Shown one piece after another: positions 8,010-15,166 of a stretch of 15,166 nt of DNA. This stretch comes from Alphaproteobacteria bacterium (lineage in GTDB: Bacteria > Pseudomonadota > Alphaproteobacteria > Thalassobaculales > Thalassobaculaceae). The stretch spans positions 1-15,166 of the forward strand of contig JAPKDN010000023.1 of NCBI GenBank assembly GCA_028822575.1. The letters are read 5' to 3'. Within the stretch, counting starts at the first letter, position 1. Each line of letters begins with the position of its first letter. A program made the position numbers and the translations under genes. The notes beneath the pieces are model-generated. The model saw only the letters and a program-made list of their open reading frames with translations, had not been told where the DNA came from and searched no databases.

Positions 8010-8083
8010 GCCCTGTATTCATAAAAAGGATCCACAATCGAACGGCGATGTGATTCACGCTTCCAAGCGATGGGAGCTTTCAA

Positions 8084-8312
8084 TTGGGCGGACGCTAAGA
8101 CCTGACGGATTTTGAATGGTCGGTGATCGACTCTCTATTTTCCGACAAGGCCACCAGCAAGCAGCGACACTTGTTTCCCCAAGGCTCTTTGTAAAGAGCG
8201 CCATCCCGTCGAACGCATCTTCATCAGGATCAAACATTTTCGCCGTGTCGCCACGTGATTTAGAAAACGCTCCGCCAGCTATCTGGCGATGATAAACTTG
8301 GCATCAGCCCAA
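8084..8312 (+). pseudogene. Decayed IS5-family transposase, N- and C-terminal pieces joined by internal deletion
   Basis: From TTG 8084 the frame reads LGGR, a stop (TAA 8096-8098), then DLTDFEWSVIDSLFSDKA up to a stop at 8192-8194. DLTDFEW-VI is the characteristic N-terminus of IS5-family (IS427-like) transposases, and the stop replaces what is normally Tyr in GGRYDLTDFEW. From about 8187, in another frame, comes KERHPVERIFIRIKHFRRVA, a stop at 8256-8258, then FRKRSASYLAMINLAS, which is the typical C-terminal end of the same transposases (VERxFxRIKHFRRVATR). The central part with the DDE residues is gone. The remnant has at least two nonsense changes, a frame change and a large deletion, so it is inactive and old. 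Terminal inverted repeats were not identified. Confidence 0.82.
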
Positions 8313-8399
8313 GTTGGCCTTCGTGGTCCGTTCGAAATGCCCTTTGTGACCAGCCAGTTTGTCAAACGTCGGTAACGTCTTGGGCATAATGTCAAAACA

Positions 8400-8427
8400 T
8401 TGGGGCGAAAATTCTTGCCATTATAAA
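8400..8427 (+). promoter_or_regulatory. Weak promoter-like sequence upstream of the ligase
   Basis: TTGGGG (8400-8405) and TATAAA (8422-8427) are separated by 16 bases in an AT-richer stretch about 240 bases before the ligase start. It is the best promoter-like match I saw in this gap, but the -35 is poor. Confidence 0.25.
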
Positions 8428-8446
8428 GCTGACTAATCAACCATGA

Positions 8447-8659
8447 CCTCGAAAGAAGTGTCGACTGGCAAGACCAATAAGAGCAGCAGACTGGGAAGCG
8501 AAGCCGTTGCCTGCTCTTTTGTCGTCATCTAGTTCAATAATTGGACTGTGCATCCGTGATCGGATAGCGGTAAACGCGATGCTTGGCGCCGCGGATCCAG
8601 GGCCAACAAATAGTGACGTCAATGCAGTTGAAGCAACGGCCAAAGCGACCAAGACGTAG
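8447..8659 (+). pseudogene. Possible C-terminal remnant of an unidentified gene
   Basis: A frame of 70 codons runs from just after a TGA (8444-8446) to TAG 8657-8659, with no suitable start near its beginning. It ends with protein-like sequence, ALLSSSSSIIGLCIRDRIA then VNAMLGAADPGPTNSDV, followed by an Ala/Thr/Lys-rich tail. Its stop lies nine bases before the ATG of the ligase and overlaps that gene's ribosome binding site, the arrangement of a former operon partner. The opposite strand also has a 71-codon open frame here (8437-8652), so chance openness is a real alternative. I do not recognise the family. Confidence 0.25.
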
Positions 8660-8668
8660 GAGTTGCAT

Positions 8669-10297
8669 ATGAAGTCTCACAAAAACCGCTCTGTAATCCT
8701 CACGGAAGAGCGTATCGCGCGGATGGTTGATGCTGGCGCTTGGGACAATCAGCTCCTGTCCGACCATTTCTCACGCTGTGTCCAGAATTTCCCGGACAAA
8801 ATCGCGGTAAAATCGTTCTCTTTAAATAGAGACCAAGTCCATGCGTTGACATTCTCCGAAATGGACGGGATTGCAAACCAGATAGCCTGTGCGTTTCAAA
8901 GGTTGGGGATTGGGCTTGGTGATGTGGTTTCTTTCCAGCTTGAGAACCGGTGGGAGTTTACGGCAATCGCGCTCGCGTGCGAGCGTATTGGAGCGGTCAC
9001 AAATCCACTGATGCCGGTGCTTCGTGAGCGTGAACTCAGCTATATGCTCAGTCTGTCAGAGTCGAAGATACTGATTGTGCCAAAATCCTTCCGTGGGTTT
9101 GACTTCAAATCGATGGCATTTGAGCTGAAGAGCAAAATCTCCACCCTCGAGCACGTGCTGGTCTTGGACGACACCGGAGAGAACGGTTTCGATTCGGCCG
9201 TCGACAACAAAGGCCTCCTGACAAACGCGCAAAAGCCAAGCCCGAATGATCTCCTGCAGATCTTATTCACATCGGGAACGACGGGTGAACCGAAGGGCGT
9301 AATGCATACCCCGAACACATTGTTCGCCAATATACGCGAGTGCGCCGATCGCCTCGCGTTCAACGACGATGATGTCATCTTTTGCCCAACACCTCTTGCT
9401 CATCAACTTGGGTATTTGTATGGATTTTTGTTGCCGACATTGATCGGAGCGACCGCTGTTCTTATTGACGTATGGGATCCTAAAATAGCGGCGGATATCA
9501 TTGAAGATGAACGCGCCACTTTTTGCATGGGAGCAACTCCATTCCTTAACGATCTGGCTGGATTGGACGGAATTTCCCAACGAAATCTCTTGGCATTTCG
9601 GTTGTTCATTTCCGGCGGCGCTCCGATCCCTTCGGCGCTGGTCTCAAGCGCAAAGAAAAATCTTTCCGCCGAAATTGTGTCGGTATGGGGAATGACGGAA
9701 GTATTAGCAGTAACAACGGTTTGTCTTGGCGACCCCGAGGCTAAGGTCGCGGGAACCGACGGCGTACCGACACCTCACACTTCCGTACGCATAGTAGACC
9801 ACCAGGGCGAGACGCTGCCGGTCGGGCAAGAGGGTTTTCTGGAAACCAGTGGCGCGACCGTTTGTGTCGGATACTTGAAGCGGCCCGAATTGTTTAAGGT
9901 TAACGATGAAATTTGGTTCGATACCGGCGATCTGGCACGCATGGACGAGGACGGATACATTCGGATCACCGGACGAGCCAAAGACATAATCATTCGAGGC
10001 GGAGAGAATATTCCGGTGGTGGAAATTGAAGGTATTCTCTACCGCCATGAAGCTATCGCTCAAGTTGCGATCGTGGCGATACCTGACGAACGGCTCGGCG
10101 AAAAGGCGTGCGCGTACGTTCAGTTGAAACCCGGTAATACCTTGACGTTAGAGGATATTTCCAAATTTCTCGAAACAGAAAAAGTCGCGAAAGTGTACCA
10201 TCCAGAAAGACTAGAGCTGGTCGAAGCAATGCCCATGACCGCGACCGGCAAAGTTCAAAAGTATGAGCTAAGGAACTTGGCGCGATCGCTTCACTAA
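8669..10297 (+). CDS. AMP-forming acyl-CoA ligase (FadK / cyclohexanecarboxylate-CoA ligase-like)
   Basis: This 542-residue member of the ANL superfamily would activate a carboxylic acid with ATP to an acyl-adenylate and then to acyl-CoA. Core motifs are intact: FTSGTTGEPKG (200-210, ATP loop), WGMTE (340-344), FDTGD (417-421), ITGRAKDII (433-441) and TATGKVQK with catalytic Lys528. The N-terminus (LTEERIARMVDAGAW) and segments such as GDVVSFQLENRWEFT, PLMPVLRERELSYML and GGENIPVVEIE resemble E. coli FadK and AliA-type cyclohexanecarboxylate-CoA ligases, suggesting a short-chain, alicyclic or related acid. The exact substrate cannot be told. The ATG at 8669 has TAGGAG six bases upstream; a TTG at 8663 is in frame but overlaps this site. 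Base composition is lower than around it: two hand-counted 60-base lines (9061, 9361) are 43% GC against 67% for one in serA. A decayed IS and a broken regulator flank it, which suggests acquired DNA. Confidence 0.9.
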   Translation: MKSHKNRSVILTEERIARMVDAGAWDNQLLSDHFSRCVQNFPDKIAVKSFSLNRDQVHALTFSEMDGIANQIACAFQRLGIGLGDVVSFQLENRWEFTAIALACERIGAVTNPLMPVLRERELSYMLSLSESKILIVPKSFRGFDFKSMAFELKSKISTLEHVLVLDDTGENGFDSAVDNKGLLTNAQKPSPNDLLQILFTSGTTGEPKGVMHTPNTLFANIRECADRLAFNDDDVIFCPTPLAHQLGYLYGFLLPTLIGATAVLIDVWDPKIAADIIEDERATFCMGATPFLNDLAGLDGISQRNLLAFRLFISGGAPIPSALVSSAKKNLSAEIVSVWGMTEVLAVTTVCLGDPEAKVAGTDGVPTPHTSVRIVDHQGETLPVGQEGFLETSGATVCVGYLKRPELFKVNDEIWFDTGDLARMDEDGYIRITGRAKDIIIRGGENIPVVEIEGILYRHEAIAQVAIVAIPDERLGEKACAYVQLKPGNTLTLEDISKFLETEKVAKVYHPERLELVEAMPMTATGKVQKYELRNLARSLH

Positions 10298-10300
10298 CCG

Positions 10301-10553
10301 TTAAATCATTTTTTTCGTCGTCGCGCCTTGGCTCGGATAAAACATCACGCGGGTTCGCCTGCAACATGTCCTTAAAGAACAGGAGTTGAAGCAGTTCTTC
10401 GGATGAGATCCTGTCCAGCGCGTGCCCATAAAATTGGTCGATCTCTTTGACAAGTTCTTCCCATATCCCCCAACCATGTTCAGTCGGTGAAGCAAAACCT
10501 AACCTGGTCGACTTAGAGTGAGAAAACTCCCGATACTCTCCGCGCCTTCCGCT
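10301..10553 (-). pseudogene. C-terminal remnant of a MarR-like transcription regulator
   Basis: On the minus strand, after a TGA at 10556-10554, an open frame encodes RGEYREFSHS, then TRLGFASPTEHGWGIWEEL, VKEIDQFYGHALDRISSEEL and LQLLFFKDMLQANPR. The pattern T-x-x-G-x-x-I-W-x-x-L-x-x-x-I-x-x-FY-x-x-AL-x-x-IS-x-EEL is that of the last dimerisation helices of MarR-family regulators, after the wing. The helix-turn-helix part that should lie upstream (about 100 residues) is absent, and no start codon or ribosome binding site is present. No stop occurs where MarR proteins end; the frame continues antisense into the ligase gene to 10053. MarR regulators often control ligases of aromatic or alicyclic acids, so this may be the lost regulator of the neighbouring gene. 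The assignment is by pattern only. Confidence 0.45.
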
Positions 10554-10645
10554 TCAGGTCAAACCCGGGCTTAACCAGCCTCGGTAAATCCCGTCTGCTT
10601 CTGGAGCATCAGCGGACTGCTTTCCCGCGTTACCCGTTTATCAGT

Positions 10646-10667
10646 CCCTGACCTGATTCAGGGTTTT
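10646..10667 (+). terminator. Possible rho-independent terminator between convergent genes
   Basis: CCCTGA (10646-10651), a loop CCTGAT, TCAGGG (10658-10663) and then TTTT (10664-10667) form a six-base perfect stem with a short T run on the plus strand. It lies ten bases beyond the stop of the minus-strand cyclase gene and 350 bases after the ligase. The T run suits plus-strand transcripts; on the minus strand the hairpin lacks a following T run. The stem is short. Confidence 0.35.
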
Positions 10668-10676
10668 CGCGCCGCG

Positions 10677-11582
10677 TCAGACCATCGCCACCGGGCGTAC
10701 CGGGCACCCCGTCGCGCCCTTGAGCTTGACCGGCAGCATCACCAGACAGAACTCGGTGATGCCGGCGGCGATCACTTCGTCCATCAGCATGTTTTCGATC
10801 AGGTGCACGCCGGCCTCGGCGAGACAATGCTGATGCACCGGCATCATGATCTCGGGATGCTTGGTGCCGGGCAACACCTCGACCGCCATGTTGTCGGCGC
10901 CGATAGCGACCACGTCTTGCGACGTCAACCAACGCGCCGCCTCGGCGTCGAGACCGGGCTCGCCGGACAGGTATTTGGCATTATCTTTCATGAAATACTT
11001 GCCCCAACCGGTATTGATACAGACCACGTCGCCGGCCTGGGGGCCCGTACCGGCGGCATCGAAGGCGCGTTTGACGTCATCGACGCCGACCGGGCGGCCG
11101 GATTCCAGATGCGCACCGCCGTCCAGGCCCGAAACGTCCAGGCAGATGCCACGGGTGACGATCGGCGGAATGTGCTCCACGCCGCAATTGAGCAAGCCCC
11201 AATCACCGACGCTCTCCTCCAGGGAATGTTCGCCATAGAGATAATCGCCCTTGGAGAAATGCCCGAGCGCGTCGATATGGGTGCCAACATGGGTGGTCAT
11301 CTCGATCCTTTCGAGATTGGAGCCGACCTCGTTGGTGGCGCCAAGCCCGGCGCGAACCTTGGCATTGTTTTTCGCCGTGACGGAAGAGTGGATCATATAG
11401 GGCGTCTGGACCGGCGAGATAAAGGGCGCGCCCATCTCGATCACATGGGACAAGTCGATGATCCGACCCTTCTGGACCTTAGACAGCGCCGCCAGGGTCG
11501 TTGCCTGGTTCAATAGATGGCCGGCGGCGCCTATTTGGTCTCCAACGCCCCAGCGCGCATGGTCGTGTAAACAATTGGTCAT
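10677..11582 (-). CDS. Cyclase-family metal-dependent hydrolase (kynurenine formamidase-like)
   Basis: This 301-residue protein belongs to the cyclase family (PF04199), which includes kynurenine formamidase and amide or ester hydrolases. The hallmark HVGTHIDALGH is present at 98-108: His98, His102 and Asp104 are the expected metal ligands and His108 the nearby catalytic His. RIIDLSHVIEMGAP (40-53) is the usual opening strand of the fold, and GDVVCINTGWGKY (184-196) and VVAIGADNMAVE (224-235) match further conserved strands. The N-terminal 39 residues precede the core fold. It is longer than bacterial KynB (about 210 residues), with insertions at about 66-92 and 195-222, so tryptophan breakdown is not implied. 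ATG 11582-11580 has AAGGAG eight bases upstream. It stands alone on its strand, divergent from the TPR gene. The substrate is unknown. Confidence 0.85.
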   Translation of the reverse strand: MTNCLHDHARWGVGDQIGAAGHLLNQATTLAALSKVQKGRIIDLSHVIEMGAPFISPVQTPYMIHSSVTAKNNAKVRAGLGATNEVGSNLERIEMTTHVGTHIDALGHFSKGDYLYGEHSLEESVGDWGLLNCGVEHIPPIVTRGICLDVSGLDGGAHLESGRPVGVDDVKRAFDAAGTGPQAGDVVCINTGWGKYFMKDNAKYLSGEPGLDAEAARWLTSQDVVAIGADNMAVEVLPGTKHPEIMMPVHQHCLAEAGVHLIENMLMDEVIAAGITEFCLVMLPVKLKGATGCPVRPVAMV

Positions 11583-11714
11583 GGCCCGTTCTCCTTCTTG
11601 CATTTAGGCCCCAGGATAGGCGCGGAGCCAGCGCCGCGTCCAAGCCCGTCTGACCTGCCCCATCGATAATCAGATCCGTCATAATAATTGACTGCAATCG
11701 CTCTGAAAATTGGA

Positions 11715-11731
11715 CCGGATCATTGATCCGG
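11715..11731. promoter_or_regulatory. 17-base perfect palindrome, candidate operator
   Basis: CCGGATC (11715-11721), ATT, and GATCCGG (11725-11731) form a perfect inverted repeat two bases before the TTGACA at 11733. Its position directly upstream of a -35 hexamer, between divergent genes, suits a binding site for a dimeric regulator. It could also be a hairpin, but no T run follows. Confidence 0.4.
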
Positions 11732-11732
11732 A

Positions 11733-11761
11733 TTGACATACTCCGACCATCACTCTATGCG
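11733..11761 (+). promoter_or_regulatory. Promoter candidate for the TPR/glycosyltransferase-like gene
   Basis: TTGACA (11733-11738, perfect -35) is followed after 17 bases by TATGCG (11756-11761), a weak -10. Transcription from it would begin about seven bases later, at or next to the ATG at 11768, giving a transcript with almost no leader. Confidence 0.4.
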
Positions 11762-11767
11762 GCAAGG

Positions 11768-12982
11768 ATGACGGAAAGTAGATCGCTACAGCTAACGGTC
11801 CCAGAAGCCCTGCGCCTTGCCACAGCGGCACAACGCGACGGACATGGCGATAAAGCCAGCGCGATTTACAACCAAATCCTGGCGACTGACCCTGACAACG
11901 GTGACGCTCTTCATCTCCTGGGCCTGTTAGAAATCGACCGAGGACAAAGTGAACACGCCGAGCAATTGTTGCGGCGGGCAAGCGAGAATAACCCTGAAGT
12001 TCCAGCCTTCAAGGCATCGTTGGCAAAGGCCCTTTATAATCTTGGGCGAGTCGACGAAGGAGTTGCCTTGGCAGCCTTGGCGCTAGCTTCGGCGCCGACC
12101 GACCCGGGCATTCGTGAAATCACCAACCGGCTTCTACGGGTCGAACCTTCGATTGACCTGCTTCGACTTCCAAGCCGCCTTAAACCTGCTAGGGTTGTCC
12201 CAGTGGCAGCGGCGGAAAAAACGCTTGTGATTGGCGTAGCGACCGGATATCCGGCTGCCACGCTCCGACCTTTCGTGCTGTCTCTTCGGGAACACTATCA
12301 AGGTCCAGTCCATTTGATCGTAGACGAATCGGATGAGATCGCGGCGCTGCTTGATGGCTCGAATATCGCCTGGAGCCCCATAACGGCCGGAACGTCGCAT
12401 CCGGTCATCCATCGTTTTGGTCTTTATCGGGATCTTGTAGCCCGCCTCGACGGCGAAACCCGTGTTTTACTAACCGATGTCTCGGATGTGATTTTTCAAG
12501 GCAACCCTTTTGGAATGTCCGTCACGGCACCGCTTGTCGGTGTGCTTGAAGACGCATCGATGAGCATCGGCGCCTGTCCCTGGAACAGTAATTGGATTCG
12601 CACCCATTTTGGCGCGCGCATGCTAGATCGACTATCCAACCACCGGATCTCCTGTGTCGGAACGATCCTGGGTGATCAAGGCGGCATTATGGGTTATTTG
12701 ACCCAGTTTTGTCTGTTGGCGGGAAGTTTGCCAGTAGACGGAATTTATGGCCTGGACACCGCTATCCATAACGTCCTGATCGACCATCAGGCAACCCCAG
12801 AAACTGCGGTCCTAGAGAACGGTTGGCCGATCGCGACCGTTCAACACATGGCCGAGTCCGCTATCGGCGTCGCCAACGGGAAGATACTGCTTTCTGATGG
12901 ACGCGCGCCCCTTATGGTCCATCAGTACAACCGCCGGGCACCAATGATCGCATTGGTGAACCAACGCTATGGGCTGAGGTGA
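11768..12982 (+). CDS. TPR protein with glycosyltransferase-like C-terminal domain
   Basis: The protein has 404 residues in two parts. Residues about 10-120 are tetratricopeptide helices: EALRLATAAQRDGHGDKA, LHLLGLLEIDRGQSEHAEQL and AKALYNLGRVDEGVALA. After a linker, residues about 150-404 look like a nucleotide-sugar-dependent glycosyltransferase fold: TLVIGVATGYP, VHLIVDESDE, then RVLLTDVSDVIFQGNPF (232-248), where DVSD stands in the place of a DxD metal/sugar motif. ISCVGTILG (294-302) and GLDTAIHN (328-335) recall the conserved end of such domains. The C-terminus (PLMVHQYNR) also fits. No signal peptide or membrane helix is seen, so it is probably cytoplasmic. AAGG touches the ATG directly, too close to serve as ribosome binding site; a TTG at 11723 is in frame but lies within the palindrome. 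Donor and acceptor are unknown. Confidence 0.72.
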   Translation: MTESRSLQLTVPEALRLATAAQRDGHGDKASAIYNQILATDPDNGDALHLLGLLEIDRGQSEHAEQLLRRASENNPEVPAFKASLAKALYNLGRVDEGVALAALALASAPTDPGIREITNRLLRVEPSIDLLRLPSRLKPARVVPVAAAEKTLVIGVATGYPAATLRPFVLSLREHYQGPVHLIVDESDEIAALLDGSNIAWSPITAGTSHPVIHRFGLYRDLVARLDGETRVLLTDVSDVIFQGNPFGMSVTAPLVGVLEDASMSIGACPWNSNWIRTHFGARMLDRLSNHRISCVGTILGDQGGIMGYLTQFCLLAGSLPVDGIYGLDTAIHNVLIDHQATPETAVLENGWPIATVQHMAESAIGVANGKILLSDGRAPLMVHQYNRRAPMIALVNQRYGLR

Positions 12983-13061
12983 TCGAGGCGGTTGCGAGCC
13001 CCGCGAAAATCCTTTAATACAAGTCGCACTCCCGCACGGATCGCGAACCGACGGAGCCATC

Positions 13062-14252
13062 GTGTCGCCGCCAAATAAAGATACTGAGTTGACGCGCCGC
13101 GCGTTGCTCCCAGCTGGCCTGCGCGATGTACTGCCGCCGGATGCCGCGCATGAAGCCGCCACGGTTGAAAGCCTGATTAGCTGTTTCGAAACGCATGGCT
13201 ATGAGCGAATAAAACCACCGCTTGTGGAATTCGAGGACTCGCTCTTCTCCGGTCCCGGAGCCGCGATGACTGAAAGCACGTTTCGGCTGATGGACCCGAT
13301 CTCCCGCCGCATGATGGGCGTACGAGCAGATGTCACAGTTCAGGTGGCGCGTATCGCAGCGACACGGCTCGGCCATGTCCCTCGCCCGCTTAGGCTTTGC
13401 TATTCGGGTGAAGTGTTACGGGTGGCTCCCGGAGACCTCAACTCAGAGCGCGAGCTGGTGCAGGTCGGCGCAGAATTGGTCGGCGCCGATACGGTCGAGG
13501 CCGACGCCGAGGTTATACTTCTGGCCTTGGACGCGCTAAGAGGGCTCGGGACGCCGAGCATGTCCATCGACATCACCGCGCCCATGCTCGTCCCGACGCT
13601 TTTGACGGCGTTCGGTATCGATGATGCGACAGAAAAAAGCCTGAGGGCCGCCATTGATCGAAAAGATGCGGCGGCAGTTGAACGTCACGCCGAGACGGTG
13701 GCAGGAATTTTGACGGAATTGATGGCCGCAGCAGGAGAACGGTCCGACGGCCTGCGTCGCCTAAAGGACGTGGTTTTGCCAGAGTCAGTGCAACCCATCG
13801 TCGCGCGTCTTGAAGCTGTCGCCTCGCTTGTGGCGTCGGCGGAGCCGGCCTTAGAAGTGACCATAGATCCGGTGGAAAATCGGGGTTTTGAATATTACAC
13901 TGGCCTCGGTTTCAGCCTATTCTCGCGCGGTATTCGGGGGGAACTTGGACGTGGAGGTCGGTACCAGGTGAACGGCTTAGATAGCGAAGGATCGTGCGGC
14001 CTCACCCTGTATATGGAAACCGTCATCCGTGCGATCATGCCCCCCACGGCGCCACAACGCCTTTTCCTTCCCATTGGAACACCAAGAAGCATCGCGGCGG
14101 GTTTTCGCGCCTGGGACTGGATCACTGTCGCCGGAATGGACGCGCTGACCGAGGCATCAATCGACGCGGCTAGACTGGGTTGTACACATATCCTTCAAGA
14201 TGGGGCGCCGGTGGCGCTCGATGCCGAACAACACCTCGCCAATCCTAAGTAG
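13062..14252 (+). CDS. hisZ: ATP phosphoribosyltransferase regulatory subunit
   Basis: HisZ is a catalytically inactive relative of histidyl-tRNA synthetase that joins short-form HisG to form the ATP phosphoribosyltransferase of histidine synthesis and to sense histidine. The 396-residue protein shows the class II synthetase fold: [14 protein letters not shown] (15-28), [13 protein letters not shown] (109-121, motif 2 region), [13 protein letters not shown] (129-141), and a late GELGRGGRY (293-301, motif 3 region). The HisRS C-terminal anticodon-binding domain is absent, as expected. The start is GTG 13062 with GGAG (13053-13056) five bases before it. purA begins 11 bases after the stop; hisZ-purA adjacency is common in Alphaproteobacteria and the two are probably co-transcribed. 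A short-form hisG is expected elsewhere in the genome. Confidence 0.9.
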   Translation: MSPPNKDTELTRRALLPAGLRDVLPPDAAHEAATVESLISCFETHGYERIKPPLVEFEDSLFSGPGAAMTESTFRLMDPISRRMMGVRADVTVQVARIAATRLGHVPRPLRLCYSGEVLRVAPGDLNSERELVQVGAELVGADTVEADAEVILLALDALRGLGTPSMSIDITAPMLVPTLLTAFGIDDATEKSLRAAIDRKDAAAVERHAETVAGILTELMAAAGERSDGLRRLKDVVLPESVQPIVARLEAVASLVASAEPALEVTIDPVENRGFEYYTGLGFSLFSRGIRGELGRGGRYQVNGLDSEGSCGLTLYMETVIRAIMPPTAPQRLFLPIGTPRSIAAGFRAWDWITVAGMDALTEASIDAARLGCTHILQDGAPVALDAEQHLANPK

Positions 14253-14263
14253 GGCCTAAGAAC

Positions 14264-15166
14264 ATGCGCAATGTGGCTGTAGTCGGCGCCCAATGGGGCG
14301 ACGAGGGCAAGGGCAAGATCGTCGATTGGCTATCAGAGCGCGCCGACGTCGTGGTTCGCTTTCAGGGCGGACACAATGCCGGCCATACGCTCGTCGTGGG
14401 TAACACAACCTATAAGCTGAGCCTGCTCCCTTCCGGCGTGGTGCGTCCCGAAAAACTCTCGGTCATTGGCGCTGGTGTCGTGGTGGACCCTTGGGCGCTG
14501 TTGAAGGAAATCGAAACCGTTCAGGCGCTAGGCGTTTCGGTCTCTCCGGACACGCTCCTTCTGGCGGATAACGCCACGCTGATCCTTGCGGTCCACAGAC
14601 AAATCGACAAGGCCCGCGAGGCCCTGCGAGGCGACCGCAAGATTGGAACAACGGGTCGCGGCATCGGCCCCGCCTATGAGGATAAGGTTGCGCGGAGGGC
14701 GATAAGGGTGTCGGATCTCAGCGATCCGGGTGAGTTGCGGCAGAAGCTCGTTGACCTATTCGCGCATCACAACATTTACCTCAGGGCAGCCGGTGAACCT
14801 GAGGTGTCGGTCGACGCGGCCTTTGCCGAACTCTCAGGAATTGCCCCACGAATATTGTCCTTCGCAGCCCCGGTCTGGCGGCATCTGGAGGATTTGCGGC
14901 GGCACGACCGACGCATCCTGTTCGAAGGCGCCCAAGGTGTCATGCTGGACGTCGACCATGGGACCTATCCCTATGTGACCTCTTCCAATACGGTAGCCGG
15001 TCAAGCGGCGACCGGCTCCGGAACCGGGCCGACGACGATTGGTTATGTGCTTGGTATCACCAAGGCATACACGACACGTGTTGGTAGCGGACCGTTTCCA
15101 AGCGAGCTGACCGATGAGATCGGTCAACGGCTCGGTGAACGCGGGCATGAATTCGGAACCGTGACC
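14264..15166 (+). CDS. purA: Adenylosuccinate synthetase (3' end outside window)
   Basis: The first 301 codons of a protein of about 430 residues are present. PurA joins IMP and aspartate with GTP to form adenylosuccinate, the first committed step to [14 protein letters not shown] at 8-18 is the GTP-binding loop with catalytic Asp13, [10 protein letters not shown] (33-42) contains catalytic His41, and TTGRGIGP follows for IMP binding. [20 protein letters not shown] and [14 protein letters not shown] continue as in the family. The frame is uninterrupted to the window edge. ATG 14264 lies 11 bases after the hisZ stop; only a weak AGGG near 14251 could serve as ribosome binding site, so coupling to hisZ translation is likely. 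Confidence 0.97.
   Translation, partial: MRNVAVVGAQWGDEGKGKIVDWLSERADVVVRFQGGHNAGHTLVVGNTTYKLSLLPSGVVRPEKLSVIGAGVVVDPWALLKEIETVQALGVSVSPDTLLLADNATLILAVHRQIDKAREALRGDRKIGTTGRGIGPAYEDKVARRAIRVSDLSDPGELRQKLVDLFAHHNIYLRAAGEPEVSVDAAFAELSGIAPRILSFAAPVWRHLEDLRRHDRRILFEGAQGVMLDVDHGTYPYVTSSNTVAGQAATGSGTGPTTIGYVLGITKAYTTRVGSGPFPSELTDEIGQRLGERGHEFGTVT

Larger units (their letters stand above)
8010..8668. other. Long gap between NMO and the acyl-CoA ligase
   Basis: This stretch of about 660 bases has no intact gene. It contains a decayed IS5-family transposase (8084-8312), a promoter-like pair of hexamers (8400-8427), and an open frame without a start (8447-8659). The parts at 8010-8083 and 8313-8399 show nothing I can name. 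A 29-codon frame from ATG 8443 (MTSKEVSTG...) has no ribosome binding site and no recognisable sequence. Confidence 0.6.

Noticed and set aside
8437..8652. A 71-codon minus-strand frame starting with a signal-peptide-like hydrophobic stretch
   Set aside because: It has no clear ribosome binding site or recognised family and overlaps the equally open plus-strand frame; it is kept only as an alternative in the findings.
11479..11739. A minus-strand frame before the cyclase gene (MTDLIIDGAGQTGLDAALAP from an ATG near 11682)
   Set aside because: It overlaps the start of the cyclase gene in another frame, has no homology I recognise, and no ribosome binding site was found.
1..15166. CRISPR arrays, tRNA or rRNA genes, prophage or toxin-antitoxin pairs
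   Set aside because: No spaced direct repeats, cloverleaf sequences, phage genes or intact paired small genes were seen on reading the window.

Overview
The window looks like chromosome of a high-GC alphaproteobacterium, probably Rhodospirillales-like. This rests on gene content: a DUF6476-type small membrane protein divergent from a RluD-type pseudouridine synthase, an alphaproteobacterial-type serC followed by serA, and hisZ directly upstream of purA. The assignment comes from reading the proteins; no database search was run.

Layout from left to right. (1) The 3' end of a small ribbon-helix-helix-like gene (2-154) converges on a minus-strand pair, a DUF6476-type membrane protein and threonine aldolase (172-1633). 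(2) A plus-strand RluD-like gene (1632-2639) starts so close to the minus-strand gene that the two ATG codons share one CATG. (3) A gap of about 450 bp carries REP-like hairpins, a promoter-like sequence and a structured leader before serC. (4) A plus-strand cluster serC - serA - secreted FG-GAP/VCBS protein - nitronate monooxygenase (3086-8009) is probably co-transcribed. (5) A disturbed segment (8010-10676) holds a decayed IS5-family transposase, an orphan open frame, an acyl-CoA ligase with clearly lower GC, and a broken MarR-like regulator on the minus strand. (6) A minus-strand cyclase-family hydrolase (10677-11582) diverges from a plus-strand TPR/glycosyltransferase-like protein (11768-12982). 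(7) hisZ and the first 301 codons of purA end the window.

How the genes fit together. SerC and SerA carry out two of the three steps from 3-phosphoglycerate to serine. Threonine aldolase interconverts threonine with glycine and acetaldehyde, so glycine/serine metabolism appears twice. HisZ and PurA are linked through purine nucleotide supply: HisZ supports the ATP-consuming first step of histidine synthesis, and PurA makes adenylosuccinate for AMP. The ligase segment looks like a former catabolic module that has lost its surroundings.

I found no clearly new multi-gene system. The items most worth a second look are the TPR/glycosyltransferase-like gene with its palindrome and possibly leaderless start, the remnant-flanked ligase segment, the shared CATG start pair, and the leader in front of serC.
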